Below the pieces are notes generated by a model. That model made no database searches. It saw nothing but the letters and a program-made list of their open reading frames with translations, and was not told the DNA's origin. A stretch of 64,000 nucleotides of DNA from Phymorhynchus buccinoides (Eukaryota; Mollusca; Gastropoda; Neogastropoda; Raphitomidae): contig CM065712.1 in assembly GCA_017654935.2 (NCBI GenBank), positions 24,690,740 through 24,754,739 of the forward strand, read 5' to 3'. Every line of letters begins with the position of its first letter. Positions within the stretch are counted from its first letter, which is position 1. Of this stretch, positions 36,404-46,689 are shown piece by piece. Both the position numbers and the translations under genes were made by a program.

Positions 36404-36680
36404 CATGGGTGCAACTTCCCAAAATGAAAAAACCCTGAAAGGCTGGGGTCCAGGGACTCGTGGCCCCCGGCAGGGTGGATAGGGGCAGAGCCCCATCGGA
36501 CGATTCAGGGGGGGGAGGGCAAGTTAAGAGAGAGATACAACGAGACAGACAGACAGTTAAAATGAGACACAGAGACAGTTTGAGTCTGATAAGCCTTGTC
36601 AAATTATTACATTGCCTTTGTAAACTTCCAAGTTAGAACAACTGGACCAAGTTCAAAACGCCCCAAATCGCTTGTGGTCA
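36404..36680. mobile_element. Truncated CATGGGTGC element abutting exon 15
   Basis: It starts CATGGGTGCAACTTCCC 11 bases upstream of exon 15 and loses its far end at the SINE fragment near 36,690. Confidence 0.78.
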
Positions 36681-36689
36681 ATTTTTTGT

Positions 36690-36870
36690 TGTTGTCAAAA
36701 GTTGTCATTTGGTCAATATTTACCCCCCTCCCCCCTTTTCTTCCTCATCGGTCACACAAAACTTGCAAGCCCAAAAAAAAGGTGGCGCATCTCTGGCTGC
36801 GACACGCTCTCCAGGTTGGAGTAACCAGAATTTCACCGACGCCTTCTGTGACTAAAAAGTACCTAATGAT
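36690..36870 (+). mobile_element. tRNA-derived SINE 3' fragment
   Basis: AAAAGTTGTCATTTGGTC to GTGACTAAAAAGTACC; it is fused to the CATGGGTGC-type element on its left. Confidence 0.75.
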
Positions 36871-36914
36871 CACATATACTCGCTTCACTTGTCAAAAACC
36901 AAACGGGTACGTAA

Positions 36915-37180
36915 GGCCAGGCATCAGAATAGTCTGAAGTCCAATCCTCTGAAAACCGCGGTACAAGGGCCACCAAGGCCCCAGACTGTAAAAAGACAAC
37001 ACTGAAATCAGTTCTGAACGCCACCAAAAAGGCTGAATATAGTGAAAAATCGCATTAAAATGCTATTTAACACAAAGGATAGCACTCAATAAAAAGACAA
37101 AACCTCTGACAAGAGAAGCCAATCCTCTGTCAGAAATTCTTAATCCTCTGAAATCCTCTGACAATTCTGATGCCTGAAGG
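36915..37180. mobile_element. Element with CAGGCATCAGAAT ends
   Basis: Closed by ATTCTGATGCCTG; inside are several AATCCTCTG repeats. Same family as 35,717-36,190. Confidence 0.72.
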
Positions 37181-37234
37181 CGTTACACAAGCCTCACCCA
37201 TAACAAACCACAAAAAGGAACATGGCATGCCTAC

Positions 37235-37334
37235 CTCTGCACAAAAGCTGTCGACACAGAGTGAAGAGCTGCGTAGCGTGCTCCTTGTCTCCGATTCCAA
37301 CCATCAGCATCGTGCTGTTCACTTTCAGCAGCAA
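37235..37334 (-). CDS. NCAPG2: NCAPG2 exon 14
   Basis: This exon is 100 bases (33 codons plus one), with acceptor TTTTTTCCCCAG and donor GAG/GTAGGC. The peptide VNSTMLMVGIGDKEHATQLF matches the vertebrate VCKDVVMVGLGDHQFQMQLL well. Two degenerate partial copies with their acceptor region lie upstream at 37,415-37,500 and 38,262-38,345. The second contains recognisable CGAAGAGCTGC and TTTCAGCAGCAACTGG blocks. Confidence 0.88.
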
Positions 37335-37414
37335 CTGGGGAAAAAAACGATTGGTCGATATCTAATCAGTCGATTAATATTCATCAGAAACACCAATAAT
37401 CACATACAAATTAT

Positions 37415-38345
37415 TGACAAAAAGATATGCGCGACATTTTCTGTCTCCAATTCCAACCCTAAGAGTCTTTCAGCACCAACAAAAAAAACCCAGAATGATT
37501 GGTCGATATTAACTCATTCGATTTGCAGTGAATTATTTATTAAAAAACTCACAAATCACTCCAGCCTTACACACAAACAAAACATACATAAACAAAAGGA
37601 GAAATGAAAGAAGATTACGGGTTTTTACTTCAGGTTTAGACGTAGGGAAGTGATAGATCAAACTTTTGTATATACAGTGGAACCTCCCTTATAAAACTCC
37701 CTCCCACATAATACCTACTTCTCTGAGACATTGCCCTTCTTTGTAAGTATTAAAATTACCTCCCTTATAAGACCACTCCCTTTTCAGTCCTCATTTTGGA
37801 TAATTTTGGAAGGTCTTATAAGGGAGGTTCCACTGTATACTTTATATAGAAAAACTCCCTACAGCAATGAGTTTCCCCACTTCAAACGCAAAAATGTGGT
37901 CTAAGGGAGCGAAGCGAGTTCAGAAGTGAACAAATATGTCAAATTGACAGCTTTATATTAATGAGCGACTTAGCGGGCTTTTTTTTACCACCAGGGGGCA
38001 TAACGCTCGAGTGGGGCTAATCCTATGTTCTTAGTTGCGGATAAAGAGAGGGAGAGAGAGAGAGGGAGGAGTCCCACCCTCTCACTCACTCTCACTACGC
38101 CCAGCTAACAAAAATCGTGTGATAAGCCCCTAGTGGATTGACTGCCCCCTGGCGGGCAAATAATCGCCATAAGTCGTCCATTCCAGGCCATACATGGGTG
38201 GAACGATTTCGACGAGTTAATCAGTCAATGAATATTCATCAGAACGATGATAAAATCTCCCCCAAAAGTTGTCGACACACAGCGAAGAGCTGCCAACCGT
38301 AAGCATCGTACTGCTCGCTTTCAGCAGCAACTGGATAAAAACAGC
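37415..38345 (-). pseudogene. Two degenerate exon 14 copies flanking a transposon-rich stretch
   Basis: Partial copies at 37,415-37,500 and 38,262-38,345 retain short exon 14 blocks and adjoining intron text (GATTGGTCGATAT, AATATTCATCAGAA). Between them are a tail-like repeat, a palindromic TA element at 37,675-37,835 and an unassigned stretch at 37,840-38,260 containing CTGGCGGGCAAATAATCGCC. Confidence 0.75.
37675..37835. mobile_element. Palindromic TA element
   Basis: CAGTGGAACCTCCCTTATAA to TATAAGGGAGGTTCCACTG, flanked by TA. It interrupts a repeat also seen intact at 32,600-32,700. Confidence 0.82.
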
Positions 38346-38845
38346 AATGATTGGTCAATACTAAATAATACGAGTGGTATTTCAGTCCCGTTTTGTAGAT
38401 AAGTCAGATTTTTTCCTTCTTATTTCTCGTACGCTATATCTGCAGTTCTATATATTGAGTTGAGAAGCGGTTACAAAATCTGAACCGGTTTTAAACTGGA
38501 TTCCCCTCTTTGAACTGGTTTTACCGAACCGTTTTTTTCCACCAGTACTCGCATCACTAGTTTCACCTATGCAAACACATATTTATTTGTCAGAATATTC
38601 ACACACACATGCACGCACGCGCACGCACACAATAAAGAAATACTTATGATACACACACACACTCAACTCAACACTCAGTCAAAGTCAAAGCCATACACCA
38701 CCACTGGATACACCACCACTGGAGAAGCTGGTGTGTGCGTGTGCGTGTGTGTGCGCATGCAAAGTTTTCGGGTTAGGTTAGCAGTTACAGTTTTCTATGG
38801 GGCAGTAAAGAAAAAAAACTAAATTTCACGTGCAGAACGACTCAC

Positions 38846-39070
38846 CATCACACAACTCCCGACAAACCGCACTCGCGTTTTCTCTCCGACCTCTTTCCCA
38901 CTCTGGTGGTTGTCAGTGGCAACGACGGTGGCACCGCCACCAGCAGCACCATCATCATCGTCGTTTGTTTCCGCGGCAACAGCCCCCTGAAGCATGCTGG
39001 GAACCAGCTGCCGCCCGCCCCACTCGATGATCTGCTTCATGCGAACCACCGAGTCTCTTCTTTCTTCCTC
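38846..39070 (-). CDS. NCAPG2: NCAPG2 exon 13, with low-complexity insert
   Basis: This exon has 75 codons in phase 0. The acceptor is GTGTGTTGAAG and the donor ATG/GTGAGT. It reads EEERRDSVVRMKQIIEWGGR and QLVPSMLQGAV, then an Asp/Gly/Ala tract from triplet repeats, then GEKTRVRFVGSCVM. Placement rests on open frame, splice sites and correct phase with both neighbours. Similarity to the remembered vertebrate sequence is weak here, and the middle insert is likely lineage-specific. Confidence 0.72.
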
Positions 39071-39307
39071 CTTCAACACACAGCGAAACAACAGTCTTCA
39101 ACGATTGTACCAGAGTCAGCATCCTTTTCTTTTTTGTACTCACAGTCCCCCCCCCCCTCCCCCCCCCCCACACACACACCATCTCCCCATGGGGAGTGAG
39201 TCTTTTGCACAAATAGTTCCCCCATCTTCTGGAAGTGCAGCAGAATCTTCAGCATGACGAAGTTGGCTGCCTAAGGCGAAGAAGAAGAAGTTCTGTGCTT
39301 GTAACTA

Positions 39308-39700
39308 AATAAATGAAAATAGCTTCTATGGCGCTCTTCGATGATAAACCATCATCCTCAGAGCGCTTTACAAATATTACGAGAGAAAACAATCAAGAAG
39401 AACAACATTATTACAAAACAATATGAAGAAGTATATATAAAAAAATGAAATAATTTTTTTTTTACGCCGTTCATCCCCACCCACCCCCCTTTTTCACATA
39501 CACTTATAGACATCATTTCAAAAACATTTTGAAAAGAAGCATAAAAAATAATTATTTAACATAACTTAAAGTAGAAATCAAAATAATCCATCCGGTCTTT
39601 CAGAACCCCACCCACCTTCCCTTTTCTTCACATACACACTGTAGACACCAACACTCATAACATAGCATCCGGGGGAAGAAGAGGGAGAAAAAAAGAAAGA
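39308..39700 (-). mobile_element. LINE-type tail and AT-rich remnant
   Basis: TTTGTAAAGCGCTCTGAGG on the minus strand, with AAGAGCGCCATAGAAGC, marks a tail. Two related CACCC-rich blocks (39,473-39,500 and 39,605-39,640) follow within AT-rich sequence. No gene is visible. Confidence 0.5.
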
Positions 39701-39817
39701 AAAAAAGAACCTCCCTCGAATCTGTCACTCTCTATGACTTTCCAGTAGTATTTCTATCATTTAATATCGTTCTGCCTTACTGGTCCATTCTCCTGCATTT
39801 TTTCCCCCCAGAAATTC

Positions 39818-40056
39818 TTAACCCTTTCAACGCCAACCATTTTTCAGCTAAAAGTTTCCATGAAACTTACCTGGGAAGAGAAAAGATTCTGTCTGCAATA
39901 TTGGGGATTCCTCTGTGACATGCATACAATAGGGCCTGTCCTTACCTCCCAGAATTAAGCACATAAGGTCACTGGATACCAGACCCTCCCTCACCTGATG
40001 CCTTTCAGTGACATTATTGTGGTGCCTAGAGGCGACAGTGGCGATGAAAGGGTTAA
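39818..40056 (-). mobile_element. piggyBac-like MITE family 1
   Basis: Reverse copy, TTAACCCTTTCAACGCC to GGCGATGAAAGGGTTAA. Confidence 0.85.
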
Positions 40057-40163
40057 ACTAGATTTTCTCCAGCCGAAGACGGACATGATGGGCCCAATTA
40101 CTGCCGTATTTTACAGACTATTAGTCAACACCTTTTCCCCCAGACGGAGAACCCTGCGCCTTA

Positions 40164-40614
40164 AGGCCTTCGCACACTAGCATCAGGCGTCAATTGTTTC
40201 TCAGAGCAACGCCTTGACGCGTTGACGCTTGCATCACAGCACACATTGTAGCGAGGCAGTGGTGTTCTCACACACGACTCTTGTCGCTTCGCCTCTTGTC
40301 GCGCGAACTTCCTTATTTGGAAAGCAAGGAAAGATTACTCTAGCGTCAAACCTCCTCCTAGAAACAACAGTATTTTTTTTCTTCAATCAGAGTTATGGTC
40401 CTTCCATCCGTTGTGATTGGCTAGTTTCACGATCTCTTCGATCTTGAGCATCAAAATTAGAGCGCTTCTATTCTCGAGCAACACAAAATCGCGCAGCTAC
40501 GCATAAAAAATCCTGCTGCGCCGCGAATCTCACACACAAGCGGCGCATCAAACTGCGCCTTGCAGCAAAAAATCGTTGCGATCTCGAGATCTTGACGCTA
40601 GTGTGCGAAGCCCT
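40164..40614. mobile_element. Harbinger-like MITE with TTA duplication
   Basis: The ends AGGCCTTCGCACACTAGC and AGGGCTTCGCACACTAGC are inverted; TTA flanks both sides. It interrupts GCGCCTTATAATATG, whose unbroken form is seen at 22,935. Confidence 0.8.
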
Positions 40615-41076
40615 TTATAATATGAAGAAAAAAATAGTTAGAAAGAATGTTGGTGTAAAATTGAGGGGGTGCGCGTATCATAGTATAAAAGAACCCAGTA
40701 GCTAGGCGCATAACGGCAGCATGATGCACCTTTCTAGTAGCAATTCTATCATCTACTATCGTTCTGCCCTACTGGTGGTCCATTCTCCCCAAGAAATTCT
40801 TGCACTAGATTTTCTCCAGCCGAAGACGGACATGCTGGGCCCAATTATCGCCGTATTTTACGGACTATTAGTCAACACTTTTTTCCCCAGACTGAGACCC
40901 ATGCGCTTTATAATATGAAGAAAAAGATTGAAAGAATTTTGTGTAAAATTGAGGGGGGGGGGGGTCGCGTATCATAGTCCGAAAAATATTGTAGTTAGGC
41001 GCATAACGACAGCATGACGCACCTGCGCTCATATGACAGGAGACTGAGCGATCAGCAGAAGAACAAGGAGAGATGT

Positions 41077-41569
41077 TTAAACCCTTTTGCCGCCAGCCAT
41101 ATTTCAGCCCCCAAAAAATCCATTAAACTTACCTGGGTAGAGAAAAAAATGTCTGTAAAGTGTAATATTTGGGGATTCTTCTGTGACATATTTAACCCTT
41201 TCACCGCCAATGTCGCATTTATGCACCACAATGGTTTAGCACCCATATTGCTAAAAGCTATCAGATCAGGGCCTGTTATTCGAAGACCCTATTTTCTTAA
41301 TTTTGGGAGGTAAGGATAGGCCTAATGTTATACATGTCAGAGAGGAATTCTCAATATTGCAGATAAATGTTTTTCTCTACCCAGTTAAGTTTAATGGTAT
41401 TTTTTGGCTGAAAAATGGCTGGCGGCGAAAGGGTTAAAGTAAGGCCCCACCTCTCAAAATTAAGAGAATAGGGTCTTTGCATAACGGACCCTGATTTTGA
41501 TTCCTTTTAGTGACATGGCTGTTAAATCATTGTGGTGCAAAAATGTGACGTTGGCGGTGAAAGGGTTAA
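41077..41569. mobile_element. Two piggyBac-like MITEs, one nested in the other at TTAA
   Basis: The inner element (41,192-41,437) has ends TTAACCCTTTCACCGCCA and GGCGGCGAAAGGGTTAA. It splits an opposite copy (41,077-41,191 and 41,438-41,569) at CATATTTAAAGTAAGG, duplicating TTAA. Ends starting CCCTTT and a TTAA target are piggyBac hallmarks. No transposase is encoded. Confidence 0.9.
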
Positions 41570-41622
41570 CCTAATCTTTCCAGACACACACAAAAAACAA
41601 CGGTCAAAACCTCGCCACTCAC

Positions 41623-41736
41623 CGGATCGTGTAGCAGAACGATCAGACGCAGGTGAAGGGAGAGCACCGACTCCAGAAACGCCGTTCTCTCAGAGTTCTC
41701 CAACCTTCCAGCTTCCAGCTCTTGCTCGATGACATC
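41623..41736 (-). CDS. NCAPG2: NCAPG2 exon 12
   Basis: This exon has 38 codons in phase 0 and reads DVIEQELEAGRLENSER, then FLESVLSLHLRLIVLLHDP. The donor is CCG/GTGAGT. The acceptor is preceded by an uninterrupted run of about 32 C residues on the minus strand (41,744-41,775) ending GCTGGCAG, an unusually extreme pyrimidine tract. The peptide corresponds to the vertebrate region around AFGLHCRLSIHLQHK, with moderate similarity only. Confidence 0.83.
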
Positions 41737-41743
41737 CTGCCAG

Positions 41744-41776
<33 letters not shown>

Positions 41777-41907
41777 GGGAAAAAAAAAAAAAATGCAATT
41801 ACAAAAAAATGACACTGCTGAGTCAAAGGTCCAATTGCCCGGGGAGCAAAGGGTTAACGAAGTGGTCTGTAAAGCAAGGTAAGAGTAAAGTAAAAAAGAC
41901 AGCCCGT

Positions 41908-42360
41908 TACTATGATGATGATAATGAGGATGACATTGATGATGATGGTGACGATGATAATGATGATGGTGACGATGATGATGATGATGATGGTGGTGAT
42001 GATGATGATGGTGGTGATGATGATGATGATGATGATGATGGTGGTGATGATGATGATGATGATGGTGATTGACGTTCATGAGGATGATGGTGATGATGAT
42101 TACGATGATGATACTGATGATGATGATGACAATTATGATGATGATGGTGATGACGATGATGATGAAAATGCTGCTGCTGCTCCTAATGATTATGATGATG
42201 ATGATGATAATGATGATGATGATGATGACAATGATTGATGAATGATAAATGATGACAATGATGTTGATTCTGCTGCTGATGATGATGACGACAACAACGA
42301 TGATGATTGATGAAGGTTGATCACTTGATGATGACGATGACAACGATGATGACGACGACT
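41908..42360. repeat. GAT triplet repeat tract
   Basis: About 450 bp of GATGATGGT-type repeats next to the exon 11 donor, in the intron before exon 12. Confidence 0.93.
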
Positions 42361-42372
42361 TTTTCAACTCAC

Positions 42373-42549
42373 CATAACACGGCCCAGCACCCCGTTGAAA
42401 TCAGCCAGCATGGGACGGTGGTTCTTCAGCAGCACGTTCTTACACGCCGCCGTTCTCAGCAGCACCGTAATATAGTCCACCGCCAGTCGGGGCCGCCGCT
42501 TCACCCCCTCTGGCTCCGTGATCTGCACGCACTTCTTTCCCCGCTTGCC
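42373..42549 (-). CDS. NCAPG2: NCAPG2 exon 11
   Basis: This exon has 59 codons in phase 0, with acceptor TTTGTTTCTAG and donor ATG/GTGAGT. The peptide GKRGKKCVQITEPEGVKRR and LAVDYITVLLRTAACKNVLL matches the family's VQIHDTRPVKPELALVYIEYLL. It is separated from exon 10 by a 4.1-kb intron that holds the Tc1 element. Three to four decaying copies of its first 40 or so bases with the acceptor lie upstream, at 42,645-43,035. A long GAT-repeat tract begins just beyond the donor. Confidence 0.92.
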
Positions 42550-42639
42550 CTAGAAACAAAAAAAGGATTTATTTAATTATATAGATTTTTGGAGAAAGAA
42601 AATTCTAGCCATAAAATAGTGCCATGGAAAGTCGAGTCC

Positions 42640-43035
42640 GTTTCACTTCGTCTGGCTCCGTGATCTGCACGCACTTCTTTCCCCGCTTGCCTAGAAACAA
42701 AAAAAGGATTTATTTAATTATATAGATTTTGGGAGAAAAAAAAATTCTAGCCATAAAATAGTGCCATGGAAAGTCGAGGCCGTTTCACCCCCTCTGGCTC
42801 CGTGATCTGCACGCACTTCTGTCCCTGCTTGTCCTAGAAACAAAAATCATAATGTATTTGTACATTTCAATGGAAAGCCATAAAATAGTCCGTTGTCAGT
42901 CTGGGCCGTTTTACCTTCCTCTGGCTCCGTGATTTGCATGCACTTCTTTCCCTGCTAGTCCTGAAAATCATAAGGCAATCATGCAATATTTTAATGATGT
43001 TTGGCCATAAAATAGTTTACCTTGCTCTGGCTCCA
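42640..43035 (-). pseudogene. Three to four copies of exon 11 acceptor edge
   Basis: The segment TCTGGCTCCGTGATCTGC, CACTTCTTTCC and the TAGAAACAAAAA acceptor region recurs at about 42,650, 42,790 and 42,917, with a remnant at 43,015, at intervals of 100-140 bp. Divergence increases with distance from the exon, as expected for stepwise duplication. Confidence 0.87.
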
Positions 43036-43039
43036 CAAT

Positions 43040-43230
43040 TTAGTAATAATAATAATAATTTTATTTCATATAGCGCTAAAATCCATACAGTAGTATGCTC
43101 GATGCGCTTTACAAAAGCAACATTAAAATCAACATTAAAAACATGCATTAGAATCAATAAGATAGTCATACTACCAACATTCCAGTGCAAAGAAATAAAG
43201 TAACACAAAAATAACATGATTCTCACTCAC
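43040..43230 (-). mobile_element. LINE-type 3' tail
   Basis: The minus strand contains GTAAAGCGCATCGAGC and ends ATATGAAATAAAATT with (ATT)n. It is a tail only; no coding part is recognised. Confidence 0.6.
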
Positions 43231-44384
43231 AAAGACATCCACCCTCGTTCACCAGCACTGTCACTCTCTGATAACACCTCGCCCTCGCAGAAACTAATGA
43301 AAATGTCAACAAGCATGCACTTCGTAACTCTTTCTATACTAACCTGCTCTTTCGTCGCAGGGCATGCGCACAACGCCTCGTTACTAAGGTAACGGGATAT
43401 CGCATGTGAACTTTAAAAATTCATAGTTGATAGGTTAACAGTCATACGTGCTTCAAAGTGGCTCAGAGGGCTACTACTACGTTTCATTCATGCCTCGACA
43501 CTGACTGGCTGGTTGTAGGCTCTATTTCGAGACCTTAGTATGAAGAGAAGAAGAAGAACAATGGTGTTTTACGTCCTCTCGGTCATAAACACATATGGAA
43601 CATTTGTAAATACAAAGATGGTGGGAACAATACTGGCTGCAATGCCCAGAGGCAGTGCAACACCAGTAAAGTCCTGAGTTTTTATCAGTATAGATATGTG
43701 TAGCGGCAACCACGCCTCGGATAAACCTCATCGGCTATGGTACCGCCACAATAAGTATGAAAATGAGGGGGGTTAGCCTTATATTTTTGCTCTATGAGTA
43801 TGCTGTGGCTTGACAAAACATGCATTTATTTTAAAATATCACAAATCAAAACTAAAACAGTGGATGCTTTGAAACTGTTGCAGGTGTTAGTCCTGTATAT
43901 TGTGTACATATTGACAAAATTTCACGTTTGTATCTGTTACCATTATTTAGAAAATAATTTTTTGGTAACCTATGCAAATCGGTCAGTATAGAAGATTTTT
44001 TGAAGGGGAGTAATTTCATGGTGTATGGGATTGGGAGTGATCTTGCCCAATTCAATCGGTCAAACAGGGGAAGTTACTCTACCATCAGGTAGATCCCCAG
44101 CTCTAGCCTCGTGTGTTTGAGTGGACATACAGCATTTAGAACACTGTGCGTCATTCTAACATTGATGTCATTTATATTTTTACGTCACAGTTTGCAAGTT
44201 TTATCAGTTTGTGGCCACTGGCCACCCCTAATTTTTCTTAAAAAAATGTTTGCAAGTCGCGGACTCGCATCCTGCGGTTTCAAGCTTTGATGCCATTATT
44301 GCCTTGTTGCTATGGTATTTGACCGAGTAATGGAGGTAAGCAACCCTAATTTTCACGAAGTGCTCTCCCCTAGTTTTTTTTCTG
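43231..44384. other. Intron, no gene recognised
   Basis: Unassigned intronic sequence between the exon 11 copies and the SINE fragment, with mean composition and no long frame. Confidence 0.55.
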
Positions 44385-44612
44385 AAAATCGTCTATTATG
44401 AGCGCAAATGCGTCATGCGGCCATTATGTGCCTAATAATTAAGAAATAATTATGTGCCCAGCATGTCCGACTTCGGCTGGAGGAAATCTTTTTGAAAGCG
44501 TTTCTTGAAAAAAAAAGGGCAGAGAGACAGATAGTAGATGACAGCAAGAAAAGGGAAAAGGCAGAGTCAAAGAGAGTGAAGGTTAGAGGAAGCTACAAGC
44601 ACAGAACTTCAA
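44385..44612 (-). mobile_element. SINE-like variant 1 fragment
   Basis: Inverted AGCGCAAATGCGTCATGC, CCGACTTCGGCTGGAGG and GAGGAAGCTACAAGC blocks are present; the head is lost. The Tc1 element begins about 100 bp further right. Another head piece survives at 46,590-46,648. Confidence 0.75.
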
Positions 44613-44710
44613 CTCAACTCAACTCAAACAACTTTATTATCTCTTAGAGATAAATTAAGAGTGGTGATGTCTGCGATTGACACAGTTAAAACAAGACACA
44701 TTATAATATA

Positions 44711-46320
44711 CACTACTCACAAAAAGTTAAGGATCACTATGAGAAAACAGGTGCGCAATAAACTCCGTTTGCTCATGTTATTTTTTTCTCAGTCAAGCCA
44801 AATTGTTATGAATTCTTGTTCAGCTGTAAGTGGGCGATGTTGTGTTAGTGGAAACATTGCACGTGATTCTCTATTACTGAGCTGGGCAGCAAAAGAAAAA
44901 GCGGAAACTTGCGAAAAAGGACCTTGTTTTGGATCGTTCTGCATGAACACATTGCACAAGCCAGATGGAAAAACCATTATGCACGTGCAAGCACTGCTGT
45001 TTATGTGTGAGATGCTGTCTCTTGCTTGGCTTTATAAGAAGACATACCACCAGTATTAGGCCTGATTTGACAATGCCTCCACGACGAAAATTGAGCGAGT
45101 TGGATAGGGGACGAGCTGTTGCATGGTTCCAAGATGGTGTTCCCAAGCGAGAAGTGGCCAGGCGACTTCAGGTGTCCATCTCGGTCATTGTCAGACTGAT
45201 TCAACGCTTCACAGCCACTGGGAGGGTCCATGAAAGACGCAGATCTGGTCGACCGAAGAAGACAACTCCACGTGAAGATCGTCTCATTGAACGACAAGCC
45301 CTGCAGACAAGAACAGCCTCTTCCAGCATCATTCGAAGGCAGCTGAGGGTGGCTACTAACATCAACATCAGCCAGCAGACCATACGGAACCGCCTTCATG
45401 GGTTTAACCTCCGTTCTCGTCGCCCAGCTGTACGGCCACGCTTAACTCCAGCCCATAGGGCAGCACGCCGCGCCTTCTGCAGACGTCACGTGAGGTGGAC
45501 ACGTCAGCAATGGTCCCAGGTCCTGTTCAGTGATGAATCACGCTTCACCCTGAACCACAACGACGGCCGACTGAGGGTCTGGAGGCGCCCAGGGGAACGC
45601 TTTATTGACGCCACTGTCCAAGAAAAGATGGCCTTTGGTGGAGGTTCTGTAATGGTCTGGGGGGCCTTCAGCCTTCACCACAGAACACCCTTGTATCATG
45701 TACAGGGTAACCTGACTGGCCTCCGATACCGGGATGAGATCCTTCGACCGCTGGCTGTGCCTACACTGCAGCAGATGGGACCGCCGGCTGTCTACCAGGA
45801 TGACAACGCTCGCCCCCACAGGGCAAGGGTGGTCAACGACTTCCTGCAGCAGTCTGGAGTCAACAGAATGGAGTGGCCAGCATGCAGTCCCGACCTCAAC
45901 CCGATTGAGAACCTCTGGGATGAGCTGGATCGCAAAGTGAGGAGCAACCACCCCCCTCCCAGGGATGCCCAGCACCTCTACCAGATGCTGCAGGCTGAGT
46001 GGCAGGCGCTTCCACAGAGGATCTTCACCACCCTGGTCAACTCCATGGCGGATACACGGCGGATACACGCATTACTGAACTTTTGGGAGCATCAGAATGC
46101 CCTGTCTTGTGATTTCAATGACTTTGGGAAATCAAATTTCGATACGTACCCACTTTGATCAAATGTACAGACCAAACGATTGCTCGAAATTGAAGGCAAT
46201 TGTGTATCGTTATCACTAAAGCATTGAATTAAATGTTGGCCAAAATTCAACGCATTGGCTTTCTTATTTGGAAAGTTATGAATTAGTTTGCAAGTGATCC
46301 TTAACTTTTTGTGGATAGCT
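44711..46320 (+). mobile_element. Full-length Tc1/mariner element
   Basis: The ends are CACTACTCACAAAAAG and, inverted, AGCTATCCACAAAAAG. Both continue TTAAGGATCACT, and the element is flanked by TA on both sides. Length is about 1.6 kb with one transposase gene. The outer eight bases of the two ends differ, which may lower mobility. It is inserted in a LINE-tail region (CTCAACTCAAACAAC nearby). Confidence 0.9.
45073..46158 (+). CDS. Tc1-type DD34E transposase, intact reading frame
   Basis: This is a 361-residue transposase of usual Tc1 length. It catalyses cut-and-paste transposition in the nucleus. An N-terminal paired-like HTH (LSELDRGRAVAWFQDGVPKR, then VARRLQVSISVIVRLIQRF) precedes a GRPKKTT hook and a second HTH. 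The catalytic core shows D in LFSDESRF, D in YQDDNARPH and E in SPDLNPIENLWDEL, with 34 residues between the last two, so DD34E. The glycine-rich FGGGSVMVWG is present. The start was set at MPPRRKLSE because inverted terminal sequence and non-coding DNA precede it. No stops or shifts are seen. It sits in the intron between NCAPG2 exons 11 and 10, antisense to that gene. Confidence 0.96.
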   Translation: MPPRRKLSELDRGRAVAWFQDGVPKREVARRLQVSISVIVRLIQRFTATGRVHERRRSGRPKKTTPREDRLIERQALQTRTASSSIIRRQLRVATNINISQQTIRNRLHGFNLRSRRPAVRPRLTPAHRAARRAFCRRHVRWTRQQWSQVLFSDESRFTLNHNDGRLRVWRRPGERFIDATVQEKMAFGGGSVMVWGAFSLHHRTPLYHVQGNLTGLRYRDEILRPLAVPTLQQMGPPAVYQDDNARPHRARVVNDFLQQSGVNRMEWPACSPDLNPIENLWDELDRKVRSNHPPPRDAQHLYQMLQAEWQALPQRIFTTLVNSMADTRRIHALLNFWEHQNALSCDFNDFGKSNFDTYPL

Positions 46321-46689
46321 TACATTAAAAACAAGACGTGCTTCTAAAACATAAATGACAATACCATTAAGTCAAAACACACATGATGATAATCACTTGA
46401 GAACAAAACAGCAGTGCTTAAAACAAAACATGTTGCCAATATTATAAACATTCTATAACAAAGTACAGAAAATATTGCCGTTTAAGATAAATCACTTTAA
46501 TTATATAATTTTAAATGCACAACACACACAAGGGACTTATTTATAACAAACCACACATACATTATGTTTAGACAAAGTCATATATTATATTTCCAGAAGG
46601 TGGGGGAACTATTTATACAAAAGACCCCCCGGTATCCCCACGAGGGAGAGAAAGCCTCAAACACAACACATCCAATCCGCACCACTCAC

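Noticed and set aside
44965..45072. An upstream start adding 36 residues to the Tc1 transposase
   Set aside because: The extra peptide (MEKPLCTCKHCC...) is Cys-rich and unlike Tc1 N-termini; MPPRRKLSELDRG is the normal start.
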